From: JAUXFK01 sp034189035
Lineage (GTDB): Bacteria; Desulfobacterota; UBA8473
Length of the DNA: 24,873 nucleotides
Assembly (NCBI GenBank): GCA_034189035.1
Contig: JAXHVA010000063.1
Span: forward strand, 1-24,873
Direction of reading: 5' to 3'
The position numbers and the translations under genes were made by a program. The number at the start of each line of letters is the position of its first letter. The first letter of the stretch is position 1. Under the pieces are notes generated by a model, which ran no database searches, was not told the origin of the DNA, and worked only from the letters and a program-made list of their open reading frames with translations. Below are positions 7,665 through 16,819 of this stretch, piece by piece.

Positions 7665-8393
7665 TTACATCTTTTTCGCTAAATTACCATGACCTAGATC
7701 AGAGGCAATCCTCTTTGCAAGGGTGTAATTCTCTTCAGTTCCTATGTCAATATTGAAGCCTTCAAAGCAATAACCATACATTTCACCCTGATATAAAGGT
7801 AAAATCTCCTTGCTAAAATCGATTATTCTCTCATTTGGAAATCTCTCTATGACTTCCGGTGACATCAAAAAGATTGCAGAACTCGCCAGGTCTGACTTTG
7901 GATATTGAGGTTTCTCAACAAACCGCAGTATTTTGCAATCTTCGTCCATCTCCTCAATAATTCCGCTTTGTTTTGGCATATTCGTCTTATACAATGCAAT
8001 TGAAAGTTTGCTCTTTTTCCGCAGATGAAAATCAATAAAATCTGTAATATTGAGGCTTGTAAAATTATCTCCATGGCATAATAGAAAAAACGCCTCGTCC
8101 TTAATAAAATCATAATTCTGTTTAACTGTCCCTCCAGTTCCAAGGAGCTCTTCTTCATACACATAATTCATTGTAAAGGAATACCTTCCTTTCACTCTTT
8201 CTAAAAACTCCTCGAGCATATCTGCCAGATAATGGCCATTTATGAGAACCTCTCTTACCTTATGTTTCTCACACTTATCGAGCCAATATTCCAACAAAGG
8301 CTTATGATGTATTGGCAACAGACACTTTGGGATATCTTCTGTTAAAGGCCTGAGCCTCCTCCCCTCGCCTGCGGCTAAAATGATAGCTTTCAT
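7665..8393 (-). CDS. Sugar-phosphate nucleotidyltransferase (HddC/RmlA/GlmU-N type)
   Basis: This 242-aa protein is a single NTP_transferase domain. LAAGEGRRLRPLT (6-18) with PK at 22-23 is the nucleotide-binding signature, LGTGGT (84-89) contacts the base or sugar, and HGDN (107-110) supplies the metal aspartate. It lacks the C-terminal left-handed beta-helix of full GlmU, and its size matches HddC (heptose-1-phosphate guanylyltransferase) or glucose-1-phosphate transferases. It probably activates the sugar 1-phosphate used by the epimerase and glycosyltransferases here. A heptose is suggested by the GmhA-like neighbour, but no HddA kinase or GmhB phosphatase is present. The ATG at 8393 lies 30 bp after the preceding gene; AGGA is close upstream. 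Confidence 0.85.
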   Translation of the reverse strand: MKAIILAAGEGRRLRPLTEDIPKCLLPIHHKPLLEYWLDKCEKHKVREVLINGHYLADMLEEFLERVKGRYSFTMNYVYEEELLGTGGTVKQNYDFIKDEAFFLLCHGDNFTSLNITDFIDFHLRKKSKLSIALYKTNMPKQSGIIEEMDEDCKILRFVEKPQYPKSDLASSAIFLMSPEVIERFPNERIIDFSKEILPLYQGEMYGYCFEGFNIDIGTEENYTLAKRIASDLGHGNLAKKM

Positions 8394-8423
8394 AATCCTA
8401 TTGTCTTTTCTTTTTGGTTTACA

Positions 8424-9200
8424 TTATCCCTTCCCTGCTATCACATATATGCCTGCTCCGAGAGTCTTGGGTCTTGCCCTTGCACCAAAAAGAGATATTG
8501 CATTCAAAATCGGGAAAAAAAGCGAATAGAGAATCTTGTTTTGCATCCTCGCACGTGTAATCATATAGCTCAAATTATTTGCCAGGGTCTCCCAAAAACC
8601 ATATGTATACCCTGCCTTCCTGATCAAAAAGCCCGCTTCTTTTGCCTTATCCTGTATCTCATCGAGGCCAAAACCCGGTCTGACATGTGTTTCAACATCA
8701 AAGTTCAGCTTTTTCCTCCATATCGGATAGCGTCTGTACATGGCCGGAACGTGTAAAATAAGAATCCCTTCCGGGGTAAGAAGATGATGGAGGCCTCTAA
8801 GGGCTGCCAAGTCATCGTGAATGTGTTCGATAATATCAACGCAGATAATCAGATCAAAAACCTTATGTTCTGAGAGTTCTTCAATTGATGCCTCACAGAA
8901 TTCAACATTTTTCGCTTTGACCTTCTCTTTAATAGAGTTGCATGCTGTAATTGCTTCTCCAAGGGGGTCGATTCCAGTTACCATTGCATCGGGAAACCGA
9001 CGCCCCAATTCGAAGGTAAATACACCCTGGCCTGAGCCGGCATCGAGGATACGAAAGTATCTTCTGCACTTCGGAATAAGTGAAAAGATATTTCTTGCAC
9101 GGATTCGAAGCCCAACAATCGGCATCCCGAATATCGCAATATACATCCTTTCGATCAATGAATAATTCGGATGGTATATCTGTTCGTACCCTAGCAACAT
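8424..9200 (-). CDS. Class I SAM-dependent methyltransferase (UbiE/Coq3-like)
   Basis: This 258-aa protein has motif I LDAGSGQG (52-59), acidic GIDP (76-79) and VDIIEHIHDD (121-130), the usual motif IV with a catalytic-type acidic/His cluster. LTPEGILILHVP (141-152) forms the post-motif strand. The C-terminal 60 residues are hydrophobic and basic (AISLFGARARPK) and could touch the membrane, which would fit a lipid-linked sugar acceptor. AAGGAA lies 4 bases before the ATG at 9200. It follows the 389-aa alpha/alpha-barrel protein by 9 bp in the same transcript. The acceptor is not known. Confidence 0.85.
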   Translation of the reverse strand: MLLGYEQIYHPNYSLIERMYIAIFGMPIVGLRIRARNIFSLIPKCRRYFRILDAGSGQGVFTFELGRRFPDAMVTGIDPLGEAITACNSIKEKVKAKNVEFCEASIEELSEHKVFDLIICVDIIEHIHDDLAALRGLHHLLTPEGILILHVPAMYRRYPIWRKKLNFDVETHVRPGFGLDEIQDKAKEAGFLIRKAGYTYGFWETLANNLSYMITRARMQNKILYSLFFPILNAISLFGARARPKTLGAGIYVIAGKG

Positions 9201-9209
9201 ATTTCCTTA

Positions 9210-10379
9210 TCAATCCATTTGAGAGTTCAATTCAGCGAATGCTCTCGCCATCCAGGCATTACACCATCGCATGAGAGAGTAGTTCCATTTCACAAATCTC
9301 CCCTGGCGGTAGGCAAAATCATTCGTCTTTTCCCTGTAAAGCACATTCATAGTCCAATCGACAATCTTCGAGGCTTGTTTGAAATATTCCTTCTTATACT
9401 TCCCTGCCTTGGCAAAAGAAATAATTCCCGAAGCAGAACCATGGATATCGAATGGATACTTCTTATCGTTCATCCATCTTGGTGCACCGTTTGGTTCAAA
9501 AAGGTTCTCCTGGTAATAGGCGAGCCCCTTCCAATAGATATCCATATATCGATCGTCTCCTGTTTCCTCAAAGTATTCGACAAGCCCATCGAGGATTCCA
9601 CCTGTATGATAATTGTCATGTATTATATTGGACTTCTCTTTTGGGTGAGTATAGTACCACGCAAAATAATCCGTCCTTCTGTTGACTGTATAATTGATCT
9701 GATGTCTGGCAATATCCATCAGTAAATTCTGTCCTGTATGCCTCCATACCTTCACAAGAAATGCCGCTGTAAGGACCTGGTTATTCAATACCACAGCATC
9801 AACCTCTTGGAGAACATACGCAATCGCTCGTTCATCTCCTGACTCATACAATACAGGCAGGTCTTTTACAATAAAATCTGCTACTGAACATGCGGCATCG
9901 AGATACTCTCTATTATTTGTAACCCGATACGCCTGTATGAGGGCTTCACCAACAAAGGCAGTAACAACAGCGTTTGGTTCAAATTCATCCTGCAGGAAGA
10001 TCGTACTTTGCCAAATAAAGTTATATCCCCAACAGAGGTTATCCTGTCTAGGGCTTCGATTATCGAACAGCCATTCAATTAAAGCTATACCCTTTTTTAG
10101 GAATTCATGATCTTGTGTTCTTTGAAATAGCAAAAGATACGCGTTTGCAAACAATGCAATCCCTTTAGGATTCCTTGATTTCTTTACCTTCAAAAACGGA
10201 CGAATATTGATCGGAAGCTCCTTTACTATTTGTGTATAGAGCAGACGAAACCACTTGTTGTTTAAAGAAAGCATCCTCAAAAGCGGACTGTTTAATGCAT
10301 CAAATTTACTGTATCCTGCATAATCCTTCTTCTCAGCAACATCTAAAATATCTATCAATACCCTTTGCCAATACTCCAT
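9210..10379 (-). CDS. Alpha/alpha-barrel (six-hairpin glycosidase-like) protein
   Basis: This 389-aa soluble protein has no signal peptide and is built of repeated amphipathic helix pairs, as in six-hairpin glycosidases, polysaccharide lyases and glucuronyl C5-epimerases. HDNYHTGGILDGLVEYFEETGD (around residue 255) and PFDIHGSASGII (around 315) hold clustered His, Asp and Tyr that could form an active cleft. It lies between asnB and a methyltransferase in a glycan operon, so trimming or epimerising a cytoplasmic glycan precursor is possible. I recognise the fold style rather than a specific family; the catalytic residues are not proven. ATG start at 10379, 18 bp after the asnB stop. Confidence 0.75.
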   Translation of the reverse strand: MEYWQRVLIDILDVAEKKDYAGYSKFDALNSPLLRMLSLNNKWFRLLYTQIVKELPINIRPFLKVKKSRNPKGIALFANAYLLLFQRTQDHEFLKKGIALIEWLFDNRSPRQDNLCWGYNFIWQSTIFLQDEFEPNAVVTAFVGEALIQAYRVTNNREYLDAACSVADFIVKDLPVLYESGDERAIAYVLQEVDAVVLNNQVLTAAFLVKVWRHTGQNLLMDIARHQINYTVNRRTDYFAWYYTHPKEKSNIIHDNYHTGGILDGLVEYFEETGDDRYMDIYWKGLAYYQENLFEPNGAPRWMNDKKYPFDIHGSASGIISFAKAGKYKKEYFKQASKIVDWTMNVLYREKTNDFAYRQGRFVKWNYSLMRWCNAWMARAFAELNSQMD

Positions 10380-10397
10380 AATGCCTTCAATTTGATT

Positions 10398-12218
10398 TCA
10401 AGCCAAGAAAATATCCTTCCAGGTTGCGAGTTGATTGATTTTCCAACGTTCGAACCCCTTCTCTTTCAACTGTACGTCTCTCACAAAAACATCTGGAAAT
10501 GTTCTGTACAGATCATCATAGCTTTGGATGGTTCGTTTTTTCCAGGCCTCCGTGCACATCCATTCGTCCCTTGGCGTTCCAAAACCAATCTTATCCTTGC
10601 GCAGTAATACCTCTGGCACAGTATATTGTCCCATTGCTCTTTTCTGAAGATACTTGGTCTCTCCTTTTTTAATCTTCAATGCCTCTGCAACTCCTAGCAG
10701 ATACTCTACAAGTCGATAATCCAAATAAGGGACCCGTGCTTCTAAAGAAAAGGCCATAGAGTTTCGATCTTCCATCCTCAGGAGGTGTTCGAGCTTATAT
10801 TGAAAATGCCGAGCCAAACTACGGTTTAACCCGTCTACATTGAAAAACTCGTTGTATATGAGACTGTTATTTACATATTCATAGAAAAAATCCCGTTGAA
10901 TATAGGGCACGGTCCTTAAAAGGAAATGCTTCCTTGCCATATCGGGCAATATTTGAAAAAGAAGCGTCTGATAGGCAGATTTGTCTTGCCTGCGAAGAAC
11001 GTTTTTCACCAATTCATAACCAAACCTCGGCACATTTCCCTTTCTCAACAAACCGTACAGATTAAACCCATGGAAATACTGATACCCTGCAAAATTTTCA
11101 TCACCGCCTTGTCCATCCAATAAGACAGTGACGCCGGATTCTTTCGCTAATCTCATCACCTCATATTGCGAATAGTACGAAGAGTCTGTAGTGGGTTCAT
11201 CGTTTACAAAGACAAAATCTTTTAGATTATCATACGCCGTTTCAGCATTAGGATAGGTTCGAAGGTTTTTAAAAGGATATCTCTTTTTCAATCGGTCAAT
11301 ATATTTTGTTTCATCGATCGGATGTCCTGGAAACGATGCGGTAAATGTAGAGAAATCTTCACTCACATTACAATGAGAAAAAAGAATTCCAACCAGGATC
11401 GATGAATCCAAACCACCGCTTAAACAAGACCCAACAGGGACATCACTGCGCATCCTCAAAGCTACAGAAGATACGAGGATATCCTCTATCTCATCCGAGA
11501 CCTCACCGAGGTTCGTATGAGAATCGCTTTTAAGATATTCCTCAGGATTCCACCAACGGTTTAATCTCAACCCTTTCGTATCAAAATCTGCATAACATCC
11601 CTTCGGAATACGGGTGATTTGTCTGAAAAAGGTCTGATCGTGGATATCCGTTCGATTGAAAACAAGATAGTCAAAGAGACTCTGGTAGTCGATAGAGATG
11701 TGTAAGTCCGGAATTGTACAGAGCGCTTTGATTTCGGAAGCAAAGTACAAATTATCATCCACAATGATATAGTACAATGGCTTTATACCCATCCGATCTC
11801 TGGCCAAGAATAAAGACCCGTTGTGAGAATCATTGATTGCAAAGGCAAACATGCCGTTAAATCTTGATAAACATCCTTTACCGTACTGTTGATATGCCTT
11901 TAAGAGGACCTCTGTATCGGTCTTTGTCTTGAAATCCCATCCAAGCCCCTGTAATTCTTTACGCAGCTCAATATAATTGTAGATTTCACCGTTGTATACC
12001 AGTTGAAACCTGCCATCATCAGAAATAAATGGCTGATGACCGTCTTTTGAGAGGTCGATTATTGCAAGACGACGATGACCGAGTACACAACGGGTATCAA
12101 TATGGAGGCCTTCATCATCAGGCCCACGATGATGTTGTATGCAATTCATTCGCTTGACCAATTCAATATCTCTATCGCTGATTTGCTTTTGTCTAAAAAT
12201 CCCTGCTATCCCGCACAA
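10398..12218 (-). CDS. asnB: Asparagine synthase (glutamine-hydrolysing) family amidotransferase
   Basis: This 606-aa protein has the N-terminal Ntn glutaminase domain beginning MCGIAGIF, where C2 is the nucleophile. RGPDDEG (31-37) and YNGEIYNY (75-82) follow. The C-terminal synthetase domain carries the PP-loop SGGLDSS (267-273). Start is a TTG at 12218, which is forced because Cys must be residue 2. It overlaps the DUF354 gene by 13 bp. In sugar clusters these enzymes often amidate a sugar carboxylate, such as a uronic acid, or an attached amino acid, rather than supplying asparagine. Which applies here cannot be told. The symbol names the family, not a confirmed asparagine synthetase. Confidence 0.9.
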   Translation of the reverse strand: MCGIAGIFRQKQISDRDIELVKRMNCIQHHRGPDDEGLHIDTRCVLGHRRLAIIDLSKDGHQPFISDDGRFQLVYNGEIYNYIELRKELQGLGWDFKTKTDTEVLLKAYQQYGKGCLSRFNGMFAFAINDSHNGSLFLARDRMGIKPLYYIIVDDNLYFASEIKALCTIPDLHISIDYQSLFDYLVFNRTDIHDQTFFRQITRIPKGCYADFDTKGLRLNRWWNPEEYLKSDSHTNLGEVSDEIEDILVSSVALRMRSDVPVGSCLSGGLDSSILVGILFSHCNVSEDFSTFTASFPGHPIDETKYIDRLKKRYPFKNLRTYPNAETAYDNLKDFVFVNDEPTTDSSYYSQYEVMRLAKESGVTVLLDGQGGDENFAGYQYFHGFNLYGLLRKGNVPRFGYELVKNVLRRQDKSAYQTLLFQILPDMARKHFLLRTVPYIQRDFFYEYVNNSLIYNEFFNVDGLNRSLARHFQYKLEHLLRMEDRNSMAFSLEARVPYLDYRLVEYLLGVAEALKIKKGETKYLQKRAMGQYTVPEVLLRKDKIGFGTPRDEWMCTEAWKKRTIQSYDDLYRTFPDVFVRDVQLKEKGFERWKINQLATWKDIFLA

Positions 12219-13273
12219 TGTATATAATACCTGTCAAATTCCCCATCTTTTGCTGCTTTTACCATCCCTTGAAAGTCTTCAAGAAGGTCAAGCAACCATG
12301 CTGTAACATCGATCTTGTCTTTAAGCATCACCCAACGTTTCTCTTGCCACTCATCAAATAAATCTTGAGCCGCCCATCTATGCAATGTCTCCACGATTTC
12401 TTCCCACTTATCTATTTGATAGTGCTTGATAAGATCGTATCTTTTATCTTGCTCTGTAGTATATCCCCTGCCTGTATTTGAAATAAAGATTGCGGGGATA
12501 CCTAAACAGGCAGCTTCGGAAGCCATTGTTGCGGATTCACCTACGACCATTTTGCATGTTTTCATGAAATCATGAATTTGAGATGGATGAATCTTGAATG
12601 CATACTCATTGATCTCATCCGGCAACGGTGCTTCAGAAGAAACATATACACAACCGTATCTCTTGAGAATATTGACGATCTCTATCTTCTGAGAGTCCGA
12701 TAATCCCTGTTCTCCCAAATCATGGCCAGCACCCCATCCTACGAATCGAAGCATGAACCTCTCTTTTGGCTTATGCAAATTTGGCGAAAACCGAGGGGAT
12801 AGATAGGCCAGTTCGTGATAACCAGGGTAGTGAACCTGTCTCTTCCACAATCCTCCTGTCTCATGATCAAAACAACTGGGAGAAAAAACTTGCCTGCTTA
12901 GGGTAAAAGAGACTCTGTTTCCCCATCGATCATTTTCTGTGTCCGAAAAGGCAAGTGTGGGGATTCCACAGAACCGCCCAATAGGCGCATTGAATATCCC
13001 TCCAATCTGTAGCATCATATCTACCTTTTTTCTCTTAGTAATCCTGTATATCTTTAACTGCTGATAAACCAATTCTCGCAATAGACCAAAAAACCCATTT
13101 CCTTTATGGGTTAAAAGAGAGTATTTGAAGTGATAGGCATCCAACAAGTCCAGAGTAAACTCTTTTTTTCTTGCACCGATTACGACCGTATGGCCTTTGT
13201 CGGAAAGTATCCGTATCATATTCTTAAAGAAATGAACATGTGCAGGATGGCTGATATTAAAAAAAACATTCAT
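12206..13273 (-). CDS. DUF354 protein (UDP-GlcNAc 2-epimerase/GT-B-like fold)
   Basis: This 355-aa protein begins MNVFFNISHPAHVHFFKN, the DUF354 signature, which resembles the N-terminal Rossmann domain of UDP-GlcNAc 2-epimerases and GT-B glycosyltransferases. GESATMASEAACLG (245-258) is the C-terminal donor-nucleotide loop typical of that fold. It probably handles a nucleotide sugar as an epimerase or glycosyltransferase. The ATG at 13273 directly abuts the stop of the GT2 gene, and its end overlaps asnB by 13 bp, so all three are likely translated as one unit. Characterised members are few, so the reaction is left open. Confidence 0.82.
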   Translation of the reverse strand: MNVFFNISHPAHVHFFKNMIRILSDKGHTVVIGARKKEFTLDLLDAYHFKYSLLTHKGNGFFGLLRELVYQQLKIYRITKRKKVDMMLQIGGIFNAPIGRFCGIPTLAFSDTENDRWGNRVSFTLSRQVFSPSCFDHETGGLWKRQVHYPGYHELAYLSPRFSPNLHKPKERFMLRFVGWGAGHDLGEQGLSDSQKIEIVNILKRYGCVYVSSEAPLPDEINEYAFKIHPSQIHDFMKTCKMVVGESATMASEAACLGIPAIFISNTGRGYTTEQDKRYDLIKHYQIDKWEEIVETLHRWAAQDLFDEWQEKRWVMLKDKIDVTAWLLDLLEDFQGMVKAAKDGEFDRYYIHCAG

Positions 13274-14221
13274 TTATTTGAGATCCTTATTCTTTTCCAT
13301 GTCAAACCACATGCCAAAAAATAAGCTCTGTAGCCCTGTAATAATCGTAAAGATCAAGGCCATTGCATTAATATCTGGAATATCTCCTGATATAGCCCAA
13401 ATGAAAAATAACCTAATAGTAAGTGGAATACTCAATCCAAGCAGGATAAAAGAAAGTATATAGAAGAAAATCAGTGGATGAAAGTCCTTTATGACATATT
13501 TAAAAACAAGCCTCTTCCAAAAGCCCTTTAATAAAATCCAAGTTATCTTTGGAATCACCTCCATTAATTTTATTCCAGATCTCTCTCCTATATTATAAAC
13601 AGGCCTGATATGAATATCACGTACACGGAAGTCATATAGGTTAAGCTCGATTAAGATATCATTTGGCATCCCATATCTTTTGTATATCCTATCTAAATCT
13701 ATCCTTTGAAGTGCAATAAGAGAAATCGCCGTATAACCGCTCTGTGAGTCTGCAATATGCCAATATCCAGATGCAATTTTAGTCATCAAAGAAAGGCAGG
13801 AATTTCCTAAATACCTGTAATGTGGGATGATATTCCAAGCATCACCATAAAAAAGTCTGTTTCCTTTAGTATAGTCAGCAACGCCATCTACTATTGGTTC
13901 AATGATGCGGGCAAGATCATCTGGGTCCATCTGAGCATCACCAGCCATAACAGCAGTTACATCCATTCTTTCTTCAAGAGCCTTTTTGTACCCTGTTATA
14001 ATCGCACCCCCTACACCTTGATTCTTTTCATGATCAATTAAATCAACTTTTTTTTTATTGCATTGATAACTTCTTACTACTTCATGGGTACTGTCCTGGC
14101 TTTTATCGTTGACTACAATGATCCTATCGACAAAATCAGGCATGGTATCTATTACTCTGCCAATAAGATGGCCTTCATTATATGCGGGGACAACAACTGC
14201 AATAGTTTTATTATCAAACAA
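13274..14221 (-). CDS. Family 2 glycosyltransferase with two C-terminal membrane helices
   Basis: This 315-aa protein has a GT-A domain with VVPAYNEGH (10-18), VVNDKSQDST (36-45) and GDAQMDPDD (94-102), which supplies the nucleotide-metal aspartates. Two hydrophobic helices at about 247-275 and 287-305 make it similar to polyprenyl-phosphate glycosyltransferases (DPM1/GtrB/ArnC style). It probably transfers a sugar to undecaprenyl phosphate at the inner membrane, giving a donor for the TMTC-like and DUF2723 proteins. The TTG start at 14221 is supported by GGAG about 7 bases before it and an in-frame stop just upstream. A sigma-54 promoter candidate lies 70-90 bp upstream. Confidence 0.87.
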   Translation of the reverse strand: MFDNKTIAVVVPAYNEGHLIGRVIDTMPDFVDRIIVVNDKSQDSTHEVVRSYQCNKKKVDLIDHEKNQGVGGAIITGYKKALEERMDVTAVMAGDAQMDPDDLARIIEPIVDGVADYTKGNRLFYGDAWNIIPHYRYLGNSCLSLMTKIASGYWHIADSQSGYTAISLIALQRIDLDRIYKRYGMPNDILIELNLYDFRVRDIHIRPVYNIGERSGIKLMEVIPKITWILLKGFWKRLVFKYVIKDFHPLIFFYILSFILLGLSIPLTIRLFFIWAISGDIPDINAMALIFTIITGLQSLFFGMWFDMEKNKDLK

Positions 14222-14291
14222 TGATCATCTCCATCTTTTTAAAGTAATTATATAAACTAATTAAAATAAAGTCTGTTTAAACTGTATAACT

Positions 14292-14308
14292 TGCAAAATC
14301 CTTGCCAA
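14292..14308 (-). promoter_or_regulatory. Sigma-54 (-24/-12) promoter candidate for the GT2-asnB operon
   Basis: On the minus strand the site reads TTGGCAAGGATTTTGCA. It fits YTGGCACGRNNNTTGCW except for A in place of C at position 7, with the GG and GC invariant pairs 10 bases apart. It lies in the 114-bp gap before the GT2 gene and points at it. The inferred transcript would start near 14281, leaving a leader of about 60 nt. A sigma-54 promoter needs an enhancer-binding activator such as PilR or NtrC. Confidence 0.68.
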
Positions 14309-14335
14309 ATTTAGTAGCGCTTCCTTTATTTATCT

Positions 14336-16420
14336 TTATCCTCGTTGATTGTCTATTCTCAACAAGGAATTTCCGTTTGGGCAAGAGCCATTAAGTATCT
14401 GTTTCCATTGTTTATAATCGATTTCACTTATTGGCACCGAATAAATAGAGGTCTTTTTATCTTTTTCCAGGGGCTCTATATAATGTGTCCAAAGATCGCA
14501 CTTTGAAACCCTCTTTTCGCCAATATCTCGCATGAGGCTTGCATAGACTTCGGCTGCCTTCTTCTTATTATGCGCCCTTTTGTAAGCTTCAATCAAGTGT
14601 ATCTTTCTTAAAAACGAACTGTTCCTTTGAACTGCTTTCTCCATCCAATATACTGATTCTTCTATACTATCTATTTTTTTGTATAATAACCCGAGATTAA
14701 ATTGAACCTTATCCAACCTTGGGTTTTCCTCAAGTATCTCTTTTAACAGCGATATAACTGTACTGTACCTCCCTTCATAATAATATATCAATGCCAGATT
14801 GTTTCTTGCTTCATAACTCTTATTATTCAACTCAAGAGCCTTTAAGAGATTCCGTTTCGCACTCGAAAAATCATTCAATCTTAAATAGATTAACCCTATC
14901 TTACAAAATGGTAAAGAACTTGTAGGTTTAATACGGCTGGCTTTTCTGAGATGAAAAAGTGCATTATCATATGCCCCTGATCCCATCAGCTCATCACCAT
15001 AGGCATAATGCGCATGAAATTTTTCTGGAGCAAGGTCAACTGATTTACGTAAAACATGAAGCGCTTCTTCTTTTCTATCAGCCCTAGACAAAACCGTTCC
15101 AAGATTAATATAACATCGGGCCTTTTTCGGTGATTTTCTCAGACAATCACTCCACAAACTCAAGGGGTCTTTCCATATATAATTACGCTGAAATGTTGCA
15201 TATCCAAAAATGATAATGAGGAACACTAGTATAACCCCTGAAATATACGGGATCTTTTTTTGAATCGAAAGTTTTTCGACAGAGAAAATTCCGATTACAA
15301 TCAGAGGAAATACCAGCATAGACGAGAGATATGCCCTATGTTCGAAGATTAACTCTAGGTTAAAGACAGAAGATTCTACAAGGAGTGTAAGAAAATACCA
15401 GCATATTACCCAGCTGATAAACGGGAATTCCCTTCTCTTTCGCCAGGCCAAAACAATCAAGCTCACTATTATGAAAGCAGAGAGGAGAGTAGTCGGTGGA
15501 TCAAGCCAACCATGAGAGACCTTAAAGTCATGATCGAGGTTAAACCTTTCTAAACTTGGAAAAAAAATCAGGCTGAGGTAATAAAGTATTACCCTCTGCT
15601 CTGTAAGGAGACGCTCAATAGCACTAAAATCCCTTCCTGGCAAATTGTTATTATTGAATACCTCAAACAGAGAAGTCGTAATCCCAGGACCTCCCAATAT
15701 CATTGTTATTGCAGTTAGACCTAATAAAATTACAAAGACTCCAATTATCAGGTGTTTCACCAAGAAAAAGGAGAGTTTCCCCCTTTGGAAAAACAGCCAT
15801 TCATAGATTAAGATTAAAAACGGTAAGACGACAGTGTTTTCTTTTGATGCAAAAGCAAATAAAGACGATAGGGTCATACCTAAAAGAAAGATTCTCCTCT
15901 TTGTAGTTCTAAAGTTTGCATAAAAGTAAACTGACATGATTGTAAATAAAGCTGCAAGTATGGCCATCCTTTGCACAAGGTAGGTTACAGCCTGGGTCTG
16001 TATAGGATGGATAGCCCATAGGATACTCCCAAACAGAGAGATATGATATGCTTTGGTCTTTAAGAATTCATTGCATGAGTTGAGTCTAAAGGTTTTGTAC
16101 AGAAACAAAAATAGGATAAAAGCTGTAATCATGTGGAAAGAGAGATTAACTATATGATACCCAAAGGTGTCTTCCTTTCCCCAATGATAGTTTAGGGCCA
16201 AGGTGAAGACAGATAAAGGCCGATAGAAAAAGAATCGATCGTAAATATTCAACGATTTATAAAGATAAGATACGCTCAACCTGCCTGGGTAAGAATTTGA
16301 AAGGCTTTCAATGATTGGTTCATCATCGAAGTGAAACGAATTGTGGAAGGAATTCGAGTAAACCACGAAGGTGAGCAGAAATAAAAGGAAAAATGTATAT
16401 GAATATCTTTTAAGGGTCAT
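14336..16420 (-). CDS. TMTC-like membrane glycosyltransferase with C-terminal TPR repeats
   Basis: From the ATG at 16420 this is a 694-aa protein. An upstream TTG (16450) is less likely, since it would translate a heptamer-repeat tract. The first 410 residues hold about ten membrane helices of the GT-C/PMT type, with HFDDEP (29-34) in the first periplasmic loop and ESSVFNLELIFEHRAYL (349-365), the Glu/His/Arg motif of TMTC and DUF1736 proteins. From about 435 to 640 several TPR units follow (ARCYINLG, AHYAYGDELM, EARNNLALIYYYEG). It should use a lipid-linked sugar donor to glycosylate proteins or glycans outside the inner membrane, with the TPRs binding the acceptor. Pilin is one candidate acceptor. 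Confidence 0.85.
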   Translation of the reverse strand: MTLKRYSYTFFLLFLLTFVVYSNSFHNSFHFDDEPIIESLSNSYPGRLSVSYLYKSLNIYDRFFFYRPLSVFTLALNYHWGKEDTFGYHIVNLSFHMITAFILFLFLYKTFRLNSCNEFLKTKAYHISLFGSILWAIHPIQTQAVTYLVQRMAILAALFTIMSVYFYANFRTTKRRIFLLGMTLSSLFAFASKENTVVLPFLILIYEWLFFQRGKLSFFLVKHLIIGVFVILLGLTAITMILGGPGITTSLFEVFNNNNLPGRDFSAIERLLTEQRVILYYLSLIFFPSLERFNLDHDFKVSHGWLDPPTTLLSAFIIVSLIVLAWRKRREFPFISWVICWYFLTLLVESSVFNLELIFEHRAYLSSMLVFPLIVIGIFSVEKLSIQKKIPYISGVILVFLIIIFGYATFQRNYIWKDPLSLWSDCLRKSPKKARCYINLGTVLSRADRKEEALHVLRKSVDLAPEKFHAHYAYGDELMGSGAYDNALFHLRKASRIKPTSSLPFCKIGLIYLRLNDFSSAKRNLLKALELNNKSYEARNNLALIYYYEGRYSTVISLLKEILEENPRLDKVQFNLGLLYKKIDSIEESVYWMEKAVQRNSSFLRKIHLIEAYKRAHNKKKAAEVYASLMRDIGEKRVSKCDLWTHYIEPLEKDKKTSIYSVPISEIDYKQWKQILNGSCPNGNSLLRIDNQRG

Positions 16421-16436
16421 ATTCCACTGTACCTGG

Positions 16437-16457
16437 GGCGTAAGGCTCAAGGCGCAA
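16437..16457. repeat. Degenerate heptamer tandem repeat (GGCNNAA x3)
   Basis: Three adjacent 7-bp units read GGCGTAA, GGCTCAA and GGCGCAA, followed by a weaker GGTTGGG. A similar G-rich stretch of GGGCA units lies at 16780-16800, in the gap before the 207-aa gene. The gap 16421-16561 otherwise holds no clear promoter. The short array is visible but its role is unknown. Confidence 0.5.
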
Positions 16458-16561
16458 GGTTGGGGTTGGTGCTTTATGAACCGTTTATGCCATATTCTTC
16501 TTGCTTATGAATACTCTTGACAAATAGTTATGAGGAGTTAAAAGACGTTAGTATCAATGGG

Positions 16562-16726
16562 TTAGAATGCGAAAAAATCGGGTATAAACCAGCGTATCAA
16601 GCCGATAAGAAAAATCAGAAAGCCGAAAGGGGCCAAAAACCCTACTTTAGCATTGATTTTACAACCCACTGGCCAAAATCCAAAGATTACCAAACCTATT
16701 CCTATAAAAATCAATAGAGGTGACAT
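16562..16726 (-). CDS. Small two-helix membrane protein (54 aa)
   Basis: An ATG at 16726 opens a 54-aa frame ending with TAA at 16562. It encodes two hydrophobic helices (about 3-20 and 29-47) joined by the polar turn VGCKINAKVG, and ends with an aromatic tail (WFIPDFFAF). AGGGAG lies just before the start, though closer than usual. It is too short for most gene callers but has a clear membrane-hairpin composition and lies in the same direction as the flanking export genes, filling an otherwise empty 370-bp gap. No family is recognised. It could be a small subunit or regulator of the exporter or the glycosyltransferase. Confidence 0.6.
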   Translation of the reverse strand: MSPLLIFIGIGLVIFGFWPVGCKINAKVGFLAPFGFLIFLIGLIRWFIPDFFAF

Positions 16727-16819
16727 CTCCCTGAAACCCTAGTATTGTTTACTATAATGAATATCGACTTTCTGTAGAAGGGCATTGGGCACAAAGGGCA
16801 CGGCTTAAGGCCTGTTGCT

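Noticed and set aside
16517..16717. Plus-strand 66-aa open frame in the 16421-16819 gap
   Set aside because: It is antisense to the 54-aa two-helix membrane protein, whose hydrophobic pattern and direction fit the cluster better.
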